From: Flavobacterium eburneipallidum
GTDB lineage: Bacteria > Bacteroidota > Bacteroidia > Flavobacteriales > Flavobacteriaceae
DNA: 64,000 nucleotides
Reading direction: 5' to 3'
Assembly (NCBI RefSeq): GCF_027111355.2
Contig: NZ_CP114291.2
Span: 248,001 to 312,000, forward strand
The position numbers and the translations under genes are program-made. How positions within the stretch are numbered: position 1 is the first letter of the stretch; the number at the start of each line of letters is the position of its first letter. A model generated the notes under the pieces. That model ran no database searches. It was not told the origin of the DNA and saw only the letters and a program-made list of their open reading frames with translations. Below are positions 37,815 to 46,085 of this stretch, in pieces.

Positions 37815-38771
37815 ATGATGAAAACAAATATGCTCAGCCGAGTTGCAGATGGAATGTTTTGGCTTAACCGCTATATGGAAAGAGCAGATGGAATGCTACT
37901 GACTCTAAACACCTTCTACATCCTATCTTTTGACAAAGAAATGAATGATTCTCAAGGCTACAAACCTTTGTTAGAATACTATACCGATTTATCAAGAACA
38001 CAAATTGCACAATCACAATACGACACTAATTTTGTATTAAAATACATTATTTGTGACAATCAAAATTACAATTCAGTCAAAAATTTAGTGATTAAAGCCC
38101 GTGAAAATGCCAGAGGTTCTCAAGATAAGATAACCAAAGAACTTTGGGAACACATCAACTCGCTGTATCATTATATGAATGCGCCTGATTTGCCAAAACG
38201 ATTAGAAACTTATGAAGCTTTGAGTATCATCACCAAACTCAACAAAGACCTTTTGCTCTACAACGGGATTCTTCACGTTACCATGCCAAGGGGAATGGGG
38301 TGGTGTTTTTCAAGTGTTGGTAAGCACATTGAGCGCTGTTTACAAACCATTTCGCTAACACAAGCGTACTACAAACCTATCAGTTACAATTTAGATGGCG
38401 AAGAAGATTTACTGTACTGGAGAAGGCTATTATTGTCTCTATCGGGTTACGAACAATATTTAAAAAGTTACAGCAACATTTCGCACAGTCGTAAAGTAGT
38501 ACAGCACGTGATTTTTAACAAAGATTTTTCGCATTCGGTAATGTACACTTTAGAATACATTGACAAATATCTGGATTATTTAATCATGGACAATAATTCT
38601 AGCGAAGCCAGAACCTTGCAAAATCAATTTGGAAGGCTAAAAAGCTTGGTCGAATTTACCGATTATTATAACCTGAACAATAAGCAATTAGAAGAAGTTT
38701 TAGAACAAACTAAAAAACAATTGATTCAGTTTTCGACTGATTTTTCTAAATTATTTTTCTCTTATACCTAA
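37815..38771 (+). CDS. Alpha-E domain protein (DUF403)
   Basis: The 318-residue protein is almost entirely alpha-helical and carries the family start MLSRVADGMFWLNRYMERADGML (residues 5-27) and MPRGMGWCFSSVGKHIERC further on. Alpha-E proteins occur fused or adjacent to the permuted ATP-grasp protein and are thought to be its partner. It lies 46 bp after the ATP-grasp gene and 6 bp before the transglutaminase. A second ATG at 37818 is an equally good start. Function beyond this association is unknown. Confidence 0.88.
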   Translation: MMKTNMLSRVADGMFWLNRYMERADGMLLTLNTFYILSFDKEMNDSQGYKPLLEYYTDLSRTQIAQSQYDTNFVLKYIICDNQNYNSVKNLVIKARENARGSQDKITKELWEHINSLYHYMNAPDLPKRLETYEALSIITKLNKDLLLYNGILHVTMPRGMGWCFSSVGKHIERCLQTISLTQAYYKPISYNLDGEEDLLYWRRLLLSLSGYEQYLKSYSNISHSRKVVQHVIFNKDFSHSVMYTLEYIDKYLDYLIMDNNSSEARTLQNQFGRLKSLVEFTDYYNLNNKQLEEVLEQTKKQLIQFSTDFSKLFFSYT

Positions 38772-38777
38772 AAAAAA

Positions 38778-39743
38778 ATGGCAGTTTTTAAAATAGTTCA
38801 CATCACAAAATACCAATACAATTGGCCTATCAAAGAGAGCATCAACGAGATTCGATTGTTTCCTTACAACTTTGAAAATCAAGATGTATTGCAGCACCAT
38901 ATTTCGATATCAAACAACCCTAGTGTTGATATTTCACATGATTATTATGGCAACAGGGTGGGGAATTTTAACACACTTGAAGCCCATCAGGAAATGACTA
39001 TAGAGTCGAGGATGCTTGTGCGTGTCAATCATTCGCTAAAGATTCCCGAAATTGATGCAACAACAGTCGAGGATTTGGATAAAGAAAAAGAAAAAAGCAT
39101 TATGTTGCAACGCCTTTGTTATCCTGAACTCATCGAAAAACAAAAGCAAATTGATCTTGTTTTAAAAAAAATCAATCTCCCAGGCAAATCAATTGTAGCC
39201 ATTGCTCAAGAGTGTAACGAATATATTTTCAAAAATTTTACTTACACCAAAGGCATTACCAACATCAAAACCACCTTGGACGAAGTGCTGGAAATTAGAA
39301 AAGGAGTATGTCAGGATTTTGCCCATTTATTGTTGCAATTTTTGCGAACAGTAGGCATACCATCCCGTTATGTCAGTGGATATGTTTGCCCTAATGCAAG
39401 CGGACTTCGAGGCGAAGGTGCTACGCATGCTTGGGTCGAAATTTATACGCCTACGCAAGGCTGGCTTGGTCTTGATCCCACCAACAATATCTGGACCATG
39501 GACAATCACGTTAAACTTTCGGTAGGAAGAAATTTTTATGATTGTACGCTGGTAAAAGGAACTTTTAAAGGATTTGCTCGCCAAACGCTTTCAGTTTGTG
39601 TATCTATTGGTTATGAAGACGGAAGACAGTTTGAGGAAGTCAATAACGTACAACTGCAAGAAGCCACAGAGGCCGAAAAAGTACAATACGATTATCTGGA
39701 TGAATTGCAGAAACAAAAACAACAACAGCAACAACAGCAATAA
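38778..39743 (+). CDS. Transglutaminase-like protein with poly-Gln tail
   Basis: The 321-residue cytoplasmic protein has an N-terminal beta domain (residues 1-85; bacterial transglutaminase N-terminal type) and a papain-like transglutaminase core with Cys178 (RKGVCQDFAHLLL), His217 (THAWVEIYTP) and Asp233 (GLDPTNN). These proteins may act as peptidases or amide-transfer enzymes. It completes the ATP-grasp/alpha-E trio. The last 10 residues are mostly Gln, encoded by a CAA/CAG run (39710-39740) that is not part of the fold and could vary in length between strains. Confidence 0.88.
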   Translation: MAVFKIVHITKYQYNWPIKESINEIRLFPYNFENQDVLQHHISISNNPSVDISHDYYGNRVGNFNTLEAHQEMTIESRMLVRVNHSLKIPEIDATTVEDLDKEKEKSIMLQRLCYPELIEKQKQIDLVLKKINLPGKSIVAIAQECNEYIFKNFTYTKGITNIKTTLDEVLEIRKGVCQDFAHLLLQFLRTVGIPSRYVSGYVCPNASGLRGEGATHAWVEIYTPTQGWLGLDPTNNIWTMDNHVKLSVGRNFYDCTLVKGTFKGFARQTLSVCVSIGYEDGRQFEEVNNVQLQEATEAEKVQYDYLDELQKQKQQQQQQQ

Positions 39744-39764
39744 AAGCTAGCAAAATAATTACAG

Positions 39765-39802
39765 AAAGCCTTGTTTCATATTCTAGAAACAAGGCTTTTT
39801 TA
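39765..39802 (+). terminator. Rho-independent terminator after the transglutaminase gene
   Basis: The stem AAAGCCTTGTTTC / GAAACAAGGCTTT (39765-39777 and 39786-39798) is 13 bp and perfect, followed by a T run. It closes the three-gene plus-strand operon. Confidence 0.92.
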
Positions 39803-39895
39803 TTGGAATAAATTATACGGATTTAGATTATGATTACGATTGGATAAAAATTTAGACCGAATTATTTAAACAAATAAAATAAGCAATAAAATACT

Positions 39896-39903
39896 TATCT
39901 TTG
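39896..39903 (+). promoter_or_regulatory. Candidate -7 motif of the toxin-antitoxin operon
   Basis: TATCTTTG matches TAnnTTTG, 22 bp before the antitoxin ATG. No TTG is seen at the usual upstream distance. Confidence 0.45.
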
Positions 39904-39924
39904 GGATAATAAACACTCGATATT

Positions 39925-40143
39925 ATGAACTTGCAAGCAACAAAAATGGAGCTAATTGAAATGCTCATAAGCACAAAAAAAGCTACAGTCCTAAAGAAAA
40001 TAAAAGCCATTTTAGAAGAAGAACAAGAGTATTTAACAAAGGAAGATTATAAAATAATTAATGCTCGTAGAGAACGCCATTTAAGTGGCGAAAGCAAATC
40101 CTATTCTTGGCAAGAAGCGAGGCAAAAAATCCAAAATCGCTAG
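39925..40143 (+). CDS. Probable antitoxin of a RelE/ParE-type module
   Basis: The 72-residue protein is small, charged and helical (ALLEEEQ-like middle, C-terminal SYSWQEARQKIQNR). It is encoded 7 bp before a RelE/ParE-like reading frame, the usual antitoxin-first order of this module type. C-terminal W-x-E-A motifs are common in antitoxins that wrap the toxin. Its reading frame is intact although the toxin gene is interrupted by a stop. Confidence 0.72.
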   Translation: MNLQATKMELIEMLISTKKATVLKKIKAILEEEQEYLTKEDYKIINARRERHLSGESKSYSWQEARQKIQNR

Positions 40144-40150
40144 TTTAATA

Positions 40151-40444
40151 ATGAAATATACTTTAGAGATCATAGAAGAAGCAATTGCAGATATGCAAAA
40201 AGCCTATGATTACTACGAAGAAAACAAAACAGGATTAGGCTAACGCTTTTTAAATACTTTAGATTATTATTTTGAACGATTACAAAAACATCCTGAACAT
40301 TATCAAATTAAGAGAAAACCTTACCGAGAAGCATTTATAAAAGACTTTCCTTATTTGATTATTTATGAAATACAAAAAACGGTTGTCGTGGTTTATGCTG
40401 TTTTTAATACCTATTTAGACCCAAAGAAAAAACCAATTAAATAA
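40151..40444 (+). pseudogene. RelE/ParE-family toxin interrupted by one in-frame stop
   Basis: Reading from the ATG at 40151 gives 30 residues (MKYTLEIIEEAIADMQKAYD... ending TGLG), then TAA at 40241-40243, then 66 more in-frame residues to a stop at 40442. The downstream part, with RFLNTLDYYFERLQKHPEHY, KPYREAFIKDFPYLIIYEI and VVVVYAVFNTYLDPKKK, is the typical core of RelE/ParE toxins. The residue expected at the stop is Glu (family pattern GLGERF), so a single GAA to TAA change explains it. No frameshift is needed. The toxin is therefore probably inactive while its antitoxin is intact. Confidence 0.88.
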
Positions 40445-40591
40445 AAACAGAAGTAAAAAGGCAAGACCAACTACTGCTACCTTTCAACAAAAAACGCCAT
40501 CCGAATCACACAGCATCTCCCAGATTTTCAGGAACTTTTTTTATGGAAGACTTCAGATAGCTGGTGTAATTGACTATATAATGTATAAATA

Positions 40592-41179
40592 ATGTTAAGA
40601 GAGAAATTGTTAATCCTTGAAAAAGTATTAGTTGAAAAAGGAAATCCTATTGTTAATTCGATGGAAGAACCAAAAGATTATGATGAGTTATTTGAATTAA
40701 TAACCAATTATAAGTTTTCATTTTCAAAAGATTTTATAGATTTTTATTTATGGAAAGGAGGTCTTAAATCGACTTTGTTATTTACAGAAGAAGCATTTGA
40801 CTGCGAATTAACAGCTTTTGGGAATTTTTTTGAAATTGACGGTTTGTTAAGTTTTTTTACAATGGAAAGAATTTCAAAAACTTTGCCGTACGAAAATAAA
40901 TTTTTGGCATTTTTTTTAAATTCAAGTGGTGACCGAGTAATTATTGATTTAAAAGAAAAAAGTAAAACATTTGGTAAGATTTTTATCTTTTCTCCTTCAA
41001 TTACTTTGAGTTCAAAACCGATGCAAATTTTTGATTCTGTTGAAAGTATGGTTGATACAATAATTGAATGTTATCAGAAAGAAGCCTATAAAATTTCTAA
41101 TGGCAAATTAGAAATTGATTACGATTTAGAATCTGAAATTGCACAAGCGATTAATCCTCATTCTGAATTTTGGGATTAA
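40592..41179 (+). CDS. SMI1/KNR4 (SUKH)-like protein
   Basis: The 195-residue protein shows the pattern of the SMI1/KNR4 (SUKH) superfamily: an N-terminal helix, FYLWKGG (residues 52-58) resembling the LY-x-x-NGG block, and NKFLAFFLNSSGDRVIIDLKE (102-122) resembling the block where acidic residues end a beta-hairpin. SUKH proteins are often immunity proteins for polymorphic toxins. No toxin gene is next to it. It follows a broken toxin-antitoxin pair, so the segment 39925-41179 looks like a small accessory patch. The assignment is moderate. Confidence 0.55.
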   Translation: MLREKLLILEKVLVEKGNPIVNSMEEPKDYDELFELITNYKFSFSKDFIDFYLWKGGLKSTLLFTEEAFDCELTAFGNFFEIDGLLSFFTMERISKTLPYENKFLAFFLNSSGDRVIIDLKEKSKTFGKIFIFSPSITLSSKPMQIFDSVESMVDTIIECYQKEAYKISNGKLEIDYDLESEIAQAINPHSEFWD

Positions 41180-41376
41180 ATATGATTGAATAGATATGTC
41201 AACATAATGATAATTTTAGCCATAGAACTAGTTTATCCTATTGATTACTGGTGCAGTGCTACCCAGATTACTATGTCTTTAGCAAATAATAATTCATAAA
41301 ACTCGATAATTAAGTTGTAAGTATCTCAGACCTCGAAAACACAAACAGGGGAAAAAACACAAAACAAGCCAACAAA

Positions 41377-41402
41377 AAACCCCGCAATCAGCGAGGTTTC
41401 GT
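41377..41402 (-). terminator. Terminator after the EnvC-like gene
   Basis: The stem AAACCCCGC / GCGAGGTTT has one mismatch (41377-41385 and 41391-41399) and is followed on the minus strand by a T run. The gap between the SUKH-like gene and this terminator (41180-41376) shows no gene. Confidence 0.75.
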
Positions 41403-41427
41403 TTGTAATTATTTTTGATTTCTTACA

Positions 41428-42753
41428 TTAATTAGACAACCAACTAGCTGGGTTTTGATAGATTGTATTTTGCTGAACAATAAACTTAAGAACTGTTTTT
41501 CCATCTCCAGTAGTTCTTACCCTACCTATAGTCTGTTTTCTACTTACTTTGTCGCCTTTGCTTACGCTTACAGAGCTTAAATTGTGATATACCGTAATGT
41601 AATCCCCATGCTGAATAAACACTCCTTTACTTCCTGATGGCGAAATCATTACTGCTGTAACTTCTCCGTCAAAAACAGCTCGTGCGCTAGCGCCTTGTTC
41701 GGTAGTAATATCTACTCCACTGTTGTGAACCGTCAATGTAGAAAAAACAGGATGCGGCTGATTACCATAACCCAACGAAATAAATCCTTTTTCGACAGGA
41801 AAAGGCAATCTTCCTCTATTGGCTTTAAAATTATCTGAAACAATTTTCAGTTCTGGTGTTAATACTATTTTTGAAGAAGACACTGCTGGCGCGGCAGCAA
41901 CAATCTCTTTGGCACGGGTTTTTATTTCTTCTTTGGTGGCTACTTTAGTATTATTGGCTTTGGCTTTGGCCTCGGCTTCGGCTTCTGCTTTTTTCAAGGC
42001 AGCTTCTAAAGCTGCTTTCCTATTGGCTTCGGCAATGGCTGCTCTAATCAAACGATCGATTTGCCTGTCAATATTTTTGGCTTCTTGTTGTTTTTTCTTA
42101 ACGTCAGCCGTTATTTTTCTCTTGTCTTTTTTGATGGAATTCAACAATTTTAATTGCTCATTTTTCTCTTTTAATAAAGACAAACGCTCTTTTTCATTCT
42201 CGGCAATTAGTTTTTTCTTTTCGTTTTTTTGAACATCTAATTTTCCATTAAACTCTACAAGCTCCTTCGATTTAGAACTAATTTCCTGACCTTGAGCTTT
42301 TCTATAACCGGTATATTGTTTCATATACTGGGCTCTTTTATAAGCCTGTAAGAAATTTTCGGATGATAATAAAAACATGGCTCTGCTTTGTTCCGAACGA
42401 CTTTTATAGGATTTCAAAATCATTTTGGCATAATCCTCCTTGAGAACTTCTAATTCTCTTTTGAGCTTATTGATTTTCAACTGATTGATATACATGTCAT
42501 TGCTCAACAATTTAGCTTGTTTTTCAGTTGTATTAATCAGTTTTTCTTTGAGTTTTATTTTGTTCCCTTGAATAACAACAACGTTTACGGCTGTTTTTTC
42601 TTTCTTCTTGACCGTTTTCAACATCTCTTCATTATCCCTAATTTCTCTTTGAATTTGGGCTTTTCTGGCTTCCAGTTTTTCTTGTTGGGAATCTTGGCTC
42701 CATGATAACGAAGTCAAGCAAATACATAATAGGCTTAGGAGAAATTTTGACAT
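41428..42753 (-). CDS. EnvC-like murein hydrolase activator with degenerate LytM domain
   Basis: The 441-residue exported protein has a signal peptide (start at 42753, MSKFLLSLLCICL, preferred over the ATG at 42774), a long coiled coil (about 20-290, rich in Lys/Glu and Ala) and a C-terminal LytM/M23 domain (about 316-441). This is the layout of EnvC, which activates amidases at the division site. The LytM zinc site is not intact: the position of the first His is Asn344 (an adjacent His343 is out of register), Asp348 is kept, and the HxH pair is replaced by V-L-K at 421-423. It is therefore probably an activator, not a peptidase. It is the last gene of an envelope operon. Confidence 0.85.
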   Translation of the reverse strand: MSKFLLSLLCICLTSLSWSQDSQQEKLEARKAQIQREIRDNEEMLKTVKKKEKTAVNVVVIQGNKIKLKEKLINTTEKQAKLLSNDMYINQLKINKLKRELEVLKEDYAKMILKSYKSRSEQSRAMFLLSSENFLQAYKRAQYMKQYTGYRKAQGQEISSKSKELVEFNGKLDVQKNEKKKLIAENEKERLSLLKEKNEQLKLLNSIKKDKRKITADVKKKQQEAKNIDRQIDRLIRAAIAEANRKAALEAALKKAEAEAEAKAKANNTKVATKEEIKTRAKEIVAAAPAVSSSKIVLTPELKIVSDNFKANRGRLPFPVEKGFISLGYGNQPHPVFSTLTVHNSGVDITTEQGASARAVFDGEVTAVMISPSGSKGVFIQHGDYITVYHNLSSVSVSKGDKVSRKQTIGRVRTTGDGKTVLKFIVQQNTIYQNPASWLSN

Positions 42754-42776
42754 ATTTGAAATAAGTTTGTGCAAAT

Positions 42777-43550
42777 TTACTTAATTATAATTCTTTTGTA
42801 ACCATTTGGAACACTATATGGGAAAGAAAGTTCCTCGTTGAAGGTTATTGTATTGTATTCAAAATTGATTTTTGACTTTCCTTTGGGTTGAATGGCGTTG
42901 ATTATTACTCTCGAAGGCAAAGTACCTTCTTTGTAAACCGTATTGTTATAATACCCCACATCAATCATTCTATCTTTAGCAGTTTGAGCGATTTCTTGTT
43001 TGTTTAGCATAAAAGTATTGGCATCAAAATAAAAAGATTTTTTGAAATCCCCTGCTGATTCGTCTTCCAATTTATAGCCTTGATCCGCAATAGATTCCGT
43101 ATATTTTCCTTTTTCTAAATCGTCAATAGCACGACCCAAAAGCATATTTTGAATTTTGGTATAATCCAAATCGGTGCCCAACCATTGGCTCAAAGTACTG
43201 AAATCACCTTCGAAATAATTACTTCCCATTTTCTCGTAATAGCTTACAGATGTTGGCGTAATAGATGCTTTTGCCATAGTAATTCCAAGAAAACGAACAC
43301 TTACCAAAATTTGTTCGTCTTTCTTGATTTTGATTTCGGCGGTAACATTTTGGCTTTGTTTGTCGTCTGCATATTGCACATTCGATTTGATGTATAATGT
43401 TTTAAAATCGATTGTGTTGTTGTTGTAGCTGGCTATAATTTTCTTGGCACTCATGCCTGAATCAGTAGGCTTTGTAGCACTAACAACAACCGATTTGGAT
43501 TTACATCCCACCAATAAAACAAGTACTACTATTGCTAAAAATCTTTTCAT
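42777..43550 (-). CDS. DUF4292 lipoprotein
   Basis: The 257-residue lipoprotein (lipobox LLVGC, Cys16) matches the DUF4292 family of Bacteroidota, with the typical NTIDFKTLYIKSNVQY start and NFEYNTITFNEELSFPYSVPNGYKRI end. The fold resembles LolA/LolB-like beta-barrels that carry lipids or lipoproteins, but this is inferred. It lies between a TPR gene and the EnvC-like gene on the minus strand, spaced 13 and 23 bp, and probably forms one operon with them. The exact role in the envelope is unknown. Confidence 0.82.
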   Translation of the reverse strand: MKRFLAIVVLVLLVGCKSKSVVVSATKPTDSGMSAKKIIASYNNNTIDFKTLYIKSNVQYADDKQSQNVTAEIKIKKDEQILVSVRFLGITMAKASITPTSVSYYEKMGSNYFEGDFSTLSQWLGTDLDYTKIQNMLLGRAIDDLEKGKYTESIADQGYKLEDESAGDFKKSFYFDANTFMLNKQEIAQTAKDRMIDVGYYNNTVYKEGTLPSRVIINAIQPKGKSKINFEYNTITFNEELSFPYSVPNGYKRIIIK

Positions 43551-43563
43551 TCGAATTGTTATT

Positions 43564-44904
43564 TTATTTTTTTAATAATTGATTGGCTTTTGAAAAATAC
43601 TGTTCTTTTTTCTTGAAATCGCCCAATCCATTGTAGGCTTCCGCCAATTGTAAATTGAAATTCACTTCTAATTTAACGTCATCCACTAAATAATCCAAAC
43701 CTATTTCTAGCATTTCCTTGGCCTTCTTGAACTGCTGTAACTGATTATTTGCCATTCCGGAATAATAATAAAATTGCGGTTGAGACGGAAATAATTCTAC
43801 CATTGCAGAAGCTTTTTTGGCAACCAAATCAAATTGTTTGGTTTCGACATAGCCTTGTAATAAAAGTAAATTAGCCTCTGCATCATCGACTTTATTTTTT
43901 AAACTTAATTCATAATAATGAATGGCTTTGTCCCATTGTTTTTTATTATGAAAATACTTTCCAATCTCTTTGGCTACATTTACATTAGGGTCATTTTCTA
44001 AATAAGCAATTGCCTTTTCCAAATCAGCTCCATATTGTGGATTTTTATTCACAAAATTTAAAAACTCATTTAGTGTTCGATGCTTTACAGCAGCATCAAT
44101 ATTCGGACTTGATAAAACCACATTCATCGATTGTATGGCTTTTTGGTTTTCACCATTATCCAAATAATACTTGAACATTCCCACTTTTGCCCATGCTGAA
44201 TTTGGAATGGCTATATCCATTTTTTTAGTGATTTCGAAAGCTTTTTTTGCTTCGCCGTTCTCCAAATACAATCGAATTAGATTAATATAATTAGACTCTT
44301 CTTTAGGATTTTTATCAATTTGACTGATTAAATTGTCTATTTCAGTATTCTTGAATTGACCTTGAGCCAAAATCTGCTGTTTGTAATTGTCTCTTTTAGT
44401 GGTTTTTCCAATTGTTTCGTTCAACTCATTGATAAGAACGAGTGCTTTGTCAAATTGTTGCGTGTTCATATACAAAGAGGTCAAATCCTCTTTGTATATC
44501 GGGTCAAACTCAATTAATTTATTTACCGAAATCTGCGCTTGAGTATAATTTTTGGCTTCGTAACTGGCTTCATACATTCCTACCCAAAACCATTTGTTTT
44601 TAGGATCAATTTGTGTTGCCTTTTCGAACGAAGTATAACTTTGATCGTATTTCTTTGAGGCTAAATAATTCTTTCCTAGTTCGAAATAAACTGTCGCATC
44701 ATTGGGTTTTAATTTCAAACAATATTCCAATTCTGTGATGGCTTTATCGTAATTCTCGATTCCTTTTTGTTTTAAAGATTCGTAGAAATGTTCCTCGAAT
44801 TTATCAGGTTCTGAATTGATTTCCTCTGGTTCTGTTTGCGCCAATAGCAAAGCTGAATTGCAAAGCAAAACCAAGAATAAAAAGAAGGAAACCGTTTTTT
44901 TCAT
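43564..44904 (-). CDS. TPR-repeat secreted protein
   Basis: The 446-residue protein has a signal peptide (about 1-22) and tetratricopeptide repeats across its length (for example residues 35-130 and 310-440, with YDKAITELEYCLKLKPNDATVYFELGKNYLASKKYD and WDKAIHYYELSLKNK). TPR proteins are scaffolds. Its place beside DUF4292 and EnvC-like genes suggests a periplasmic or outer-membrane-associated assembly role. Nothing in the sequence names a partner. Confidence 0.87.
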   Translation of the reverse strand: MKKTVSFFLFLVLLCNSALLLAQTEPEEINSEPDKFEEHFYESLKQKGIENYDKAITELEYCLKLKPNDATVYFELGKNYLASKKYDQSYTSFEKATQIDPKNKWFWVGMYEASYEAKNYTQAQISVNKLIEFDPIYKEDLTSLYMNTQQFDKALVLINELNETIGKTTKRDNYKQQILAQGQFKNTEIDNLISQIDKNPKEESNYINLIRLYLENGEAKKAFEITKKMDIAIPNSAWAKVGMFKYYLDNGENQKAIQSMNVVLSSPNIDAAVKHRTLNEFLNFVNKNPQYGADLEKAIAYLENDPNVNVAKEIGKYFHNKKQWDKAIHYYELSLKNKVDDAEANLLLLQGYVETKQFDLVAKKASAMVELFPSQPQFYYYSGMANNQLQQFKKAKEMLEIGLDYLVDDVKLEVNFNLQLAEAYNGLGDFKKKEQYFSKANQLLKK

Positions 44905-44968
44905 TTAAAAAAATTAAACACAAAGTTCACAAAGAAGGCACGAAGAACACCAATTGATTCTTAATTTA

Positions 44969-45021
44969 ACCTTGTAGGCATGAATTTTATACCTATAAGG
45001 TCAAAAAAAAGACCTTGCAGG
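44969..45021. repeat. CCTTGNAGG-family palindromic element
   Basis: CCTTGTAGG (44970-44978) faces CCTATAAGG (44991-44999), and a further CCTTGCAGG (45013-45021) follows. The same 9-base words appear in the hairpin at 33250-33324. It lies between the TPR gene and the nucleotidyltransferase gene. Confidence 0.7.
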
Positions 45022-45032
45022 AAATTAAAAAA

Positions 45033-46043
45033 TTATTCTAATACCGAATAATCGCCAATGCTAATGCTAGTAAAATTACCATCAAAACTAGCATGACTTC
45101 CTATCATGGCGTTGTCTAAATTGGCATTTTTTATAGTTGAATTCGTTTGAACCAAACTGTTTTTGATAGTAGCATCCAATACTTTACAACCATTTCCTAA
45201 AGACACATTTGGACCCACAGTAGCGTTAATTAAAACCACATCTTCACCAATATAACAAGGAGGAATAATCGTTGCATTTTCTAATTTTACAGTTGCAGCC
45301 ACTAATTCTTCTCCGTCTTGATGTAAAAATCCTAACATTCTAGAATTGGTTTCAACCGTAACATCTTTGTTTCCGCAATCCATCCACTCGGCCACTTCTC
45401 CAGGAACAAAAACCATTCCTTTTGCCATCATTTGCTTGATTCCGTCGTTAATTTGATATTCACCTCCGTGAATAATATTGTTATCTAAAACCAATTGCAA
45501 TTCATTTTTAAGAACCGCAACGTCTTTGAAATAATAAATTCCGATAACAGCAAGGTCCGAAACAAATTCTTTTGGTTTTTCGACCAATTCAATAATGTGA
45601 TTTTCTTCGTTCAAATTGACTACACCAAAAGCTTCTGGCTGATCTACTTTCTTTACCCAAATCACGCTGTCGGCATTTTGATCTAAATCAAAATCGGCAC
45701 GAATTAAAGTATCAGCATAAGCAATTACGGCCGGTCCGCTCAAGGAATCTTTGGCACACATAATAGCGTGACCTGTTCCCAATGCTTCATTTTGATAATA
45801 AATAGTTCCTTTTGAACCTAATTTTTCAGCAATGGCAATTAAATCCTCTTCTACATTTTTTCCAAAACTTTCGTGAATGATGAAGGCAATTTCTTCAATA
45901 TCCTGATTTAAAACGCCTGCAATATCCTCAACTAATCGATGTACGATTGGTTTTCCTGCAATTGGAATTAAGGGTTTTGGAATGGTTAATGTGTGAGGTC
46001 TTAATCTGGAACCACGTCCAGCCATTGGTACTATTATTTTCAT
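45033..46043 (-). CDS. Sugar-phosphate nucleotidyltransferase with left-handed beta-helix
   Basis: The 336-residue cytoplasmic protein starts with the NTP-transferase motif MKIIVPMAGRGSRLRPHTLTIPKP, the catalytic signature for activating a sugar-1-phosphate to an NDP-sugar. It ends with hexapeptide-type beta-helix repeats (about 255-330), as in regulated or bifunctional members. Likely products are an NDP-glucose or GDP-mannose type sugar for envelope glycans. The base and sugar cannot be fixed from sequence alone. It lies 42 bp downstream of the Fic gene on the same strand. Confidence 0.85.
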   Translation of the reverse strand: MKIIVPMAGRGSRLRPHTLTIPKPLIPIAGKPIVHRLVEDIAGVLNQDIEEIAFIIHESFGKNVEEDLIAIAEKLGSKGTIYYQNEALGTGHAIMCAKDSLSGPAVIAYADTLIRADFDLDQNADSVIWVKKVDQPEAFGVVNLNEENHIIELVEKPKEFVSDLAVIGIYYFKDVAVLKNELQLVLDNNIIHGGEYQINDGIKQMMAKGMVFVPGEVAEWMDCGNKDVTVETNSRMLGFLHQDGEELVAATVKLENATIIPPCYIGEDVVLINATVGPNVSLGNGCKVLDATIKNSLVQTNSTIKNANLDNAMIGSHASFDGNFTSISIGDYSVLE

Positions 46044-46085
46044 TTTATAATATTATTATTTTAATTTATTATGTTTTTAAAGTAT

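Noticed and set aside
40241-40243. TAA in the toxin gene considered as recoding or programmed readthrough
   Set aside because: No stop-codon recoding of TAA is known in this group and no stem-loop or slippery sequence follows; a simple nonsense mutation is enough.
41819-42232. 137-codon plus-strand frame within the EnvC-like gene
   Set aside because: It is antisense to a long coiled-coil segment; the Ala/Ser/Phe-rich translation mirrors the Lys/Glu/Ala-rich coiled coil.
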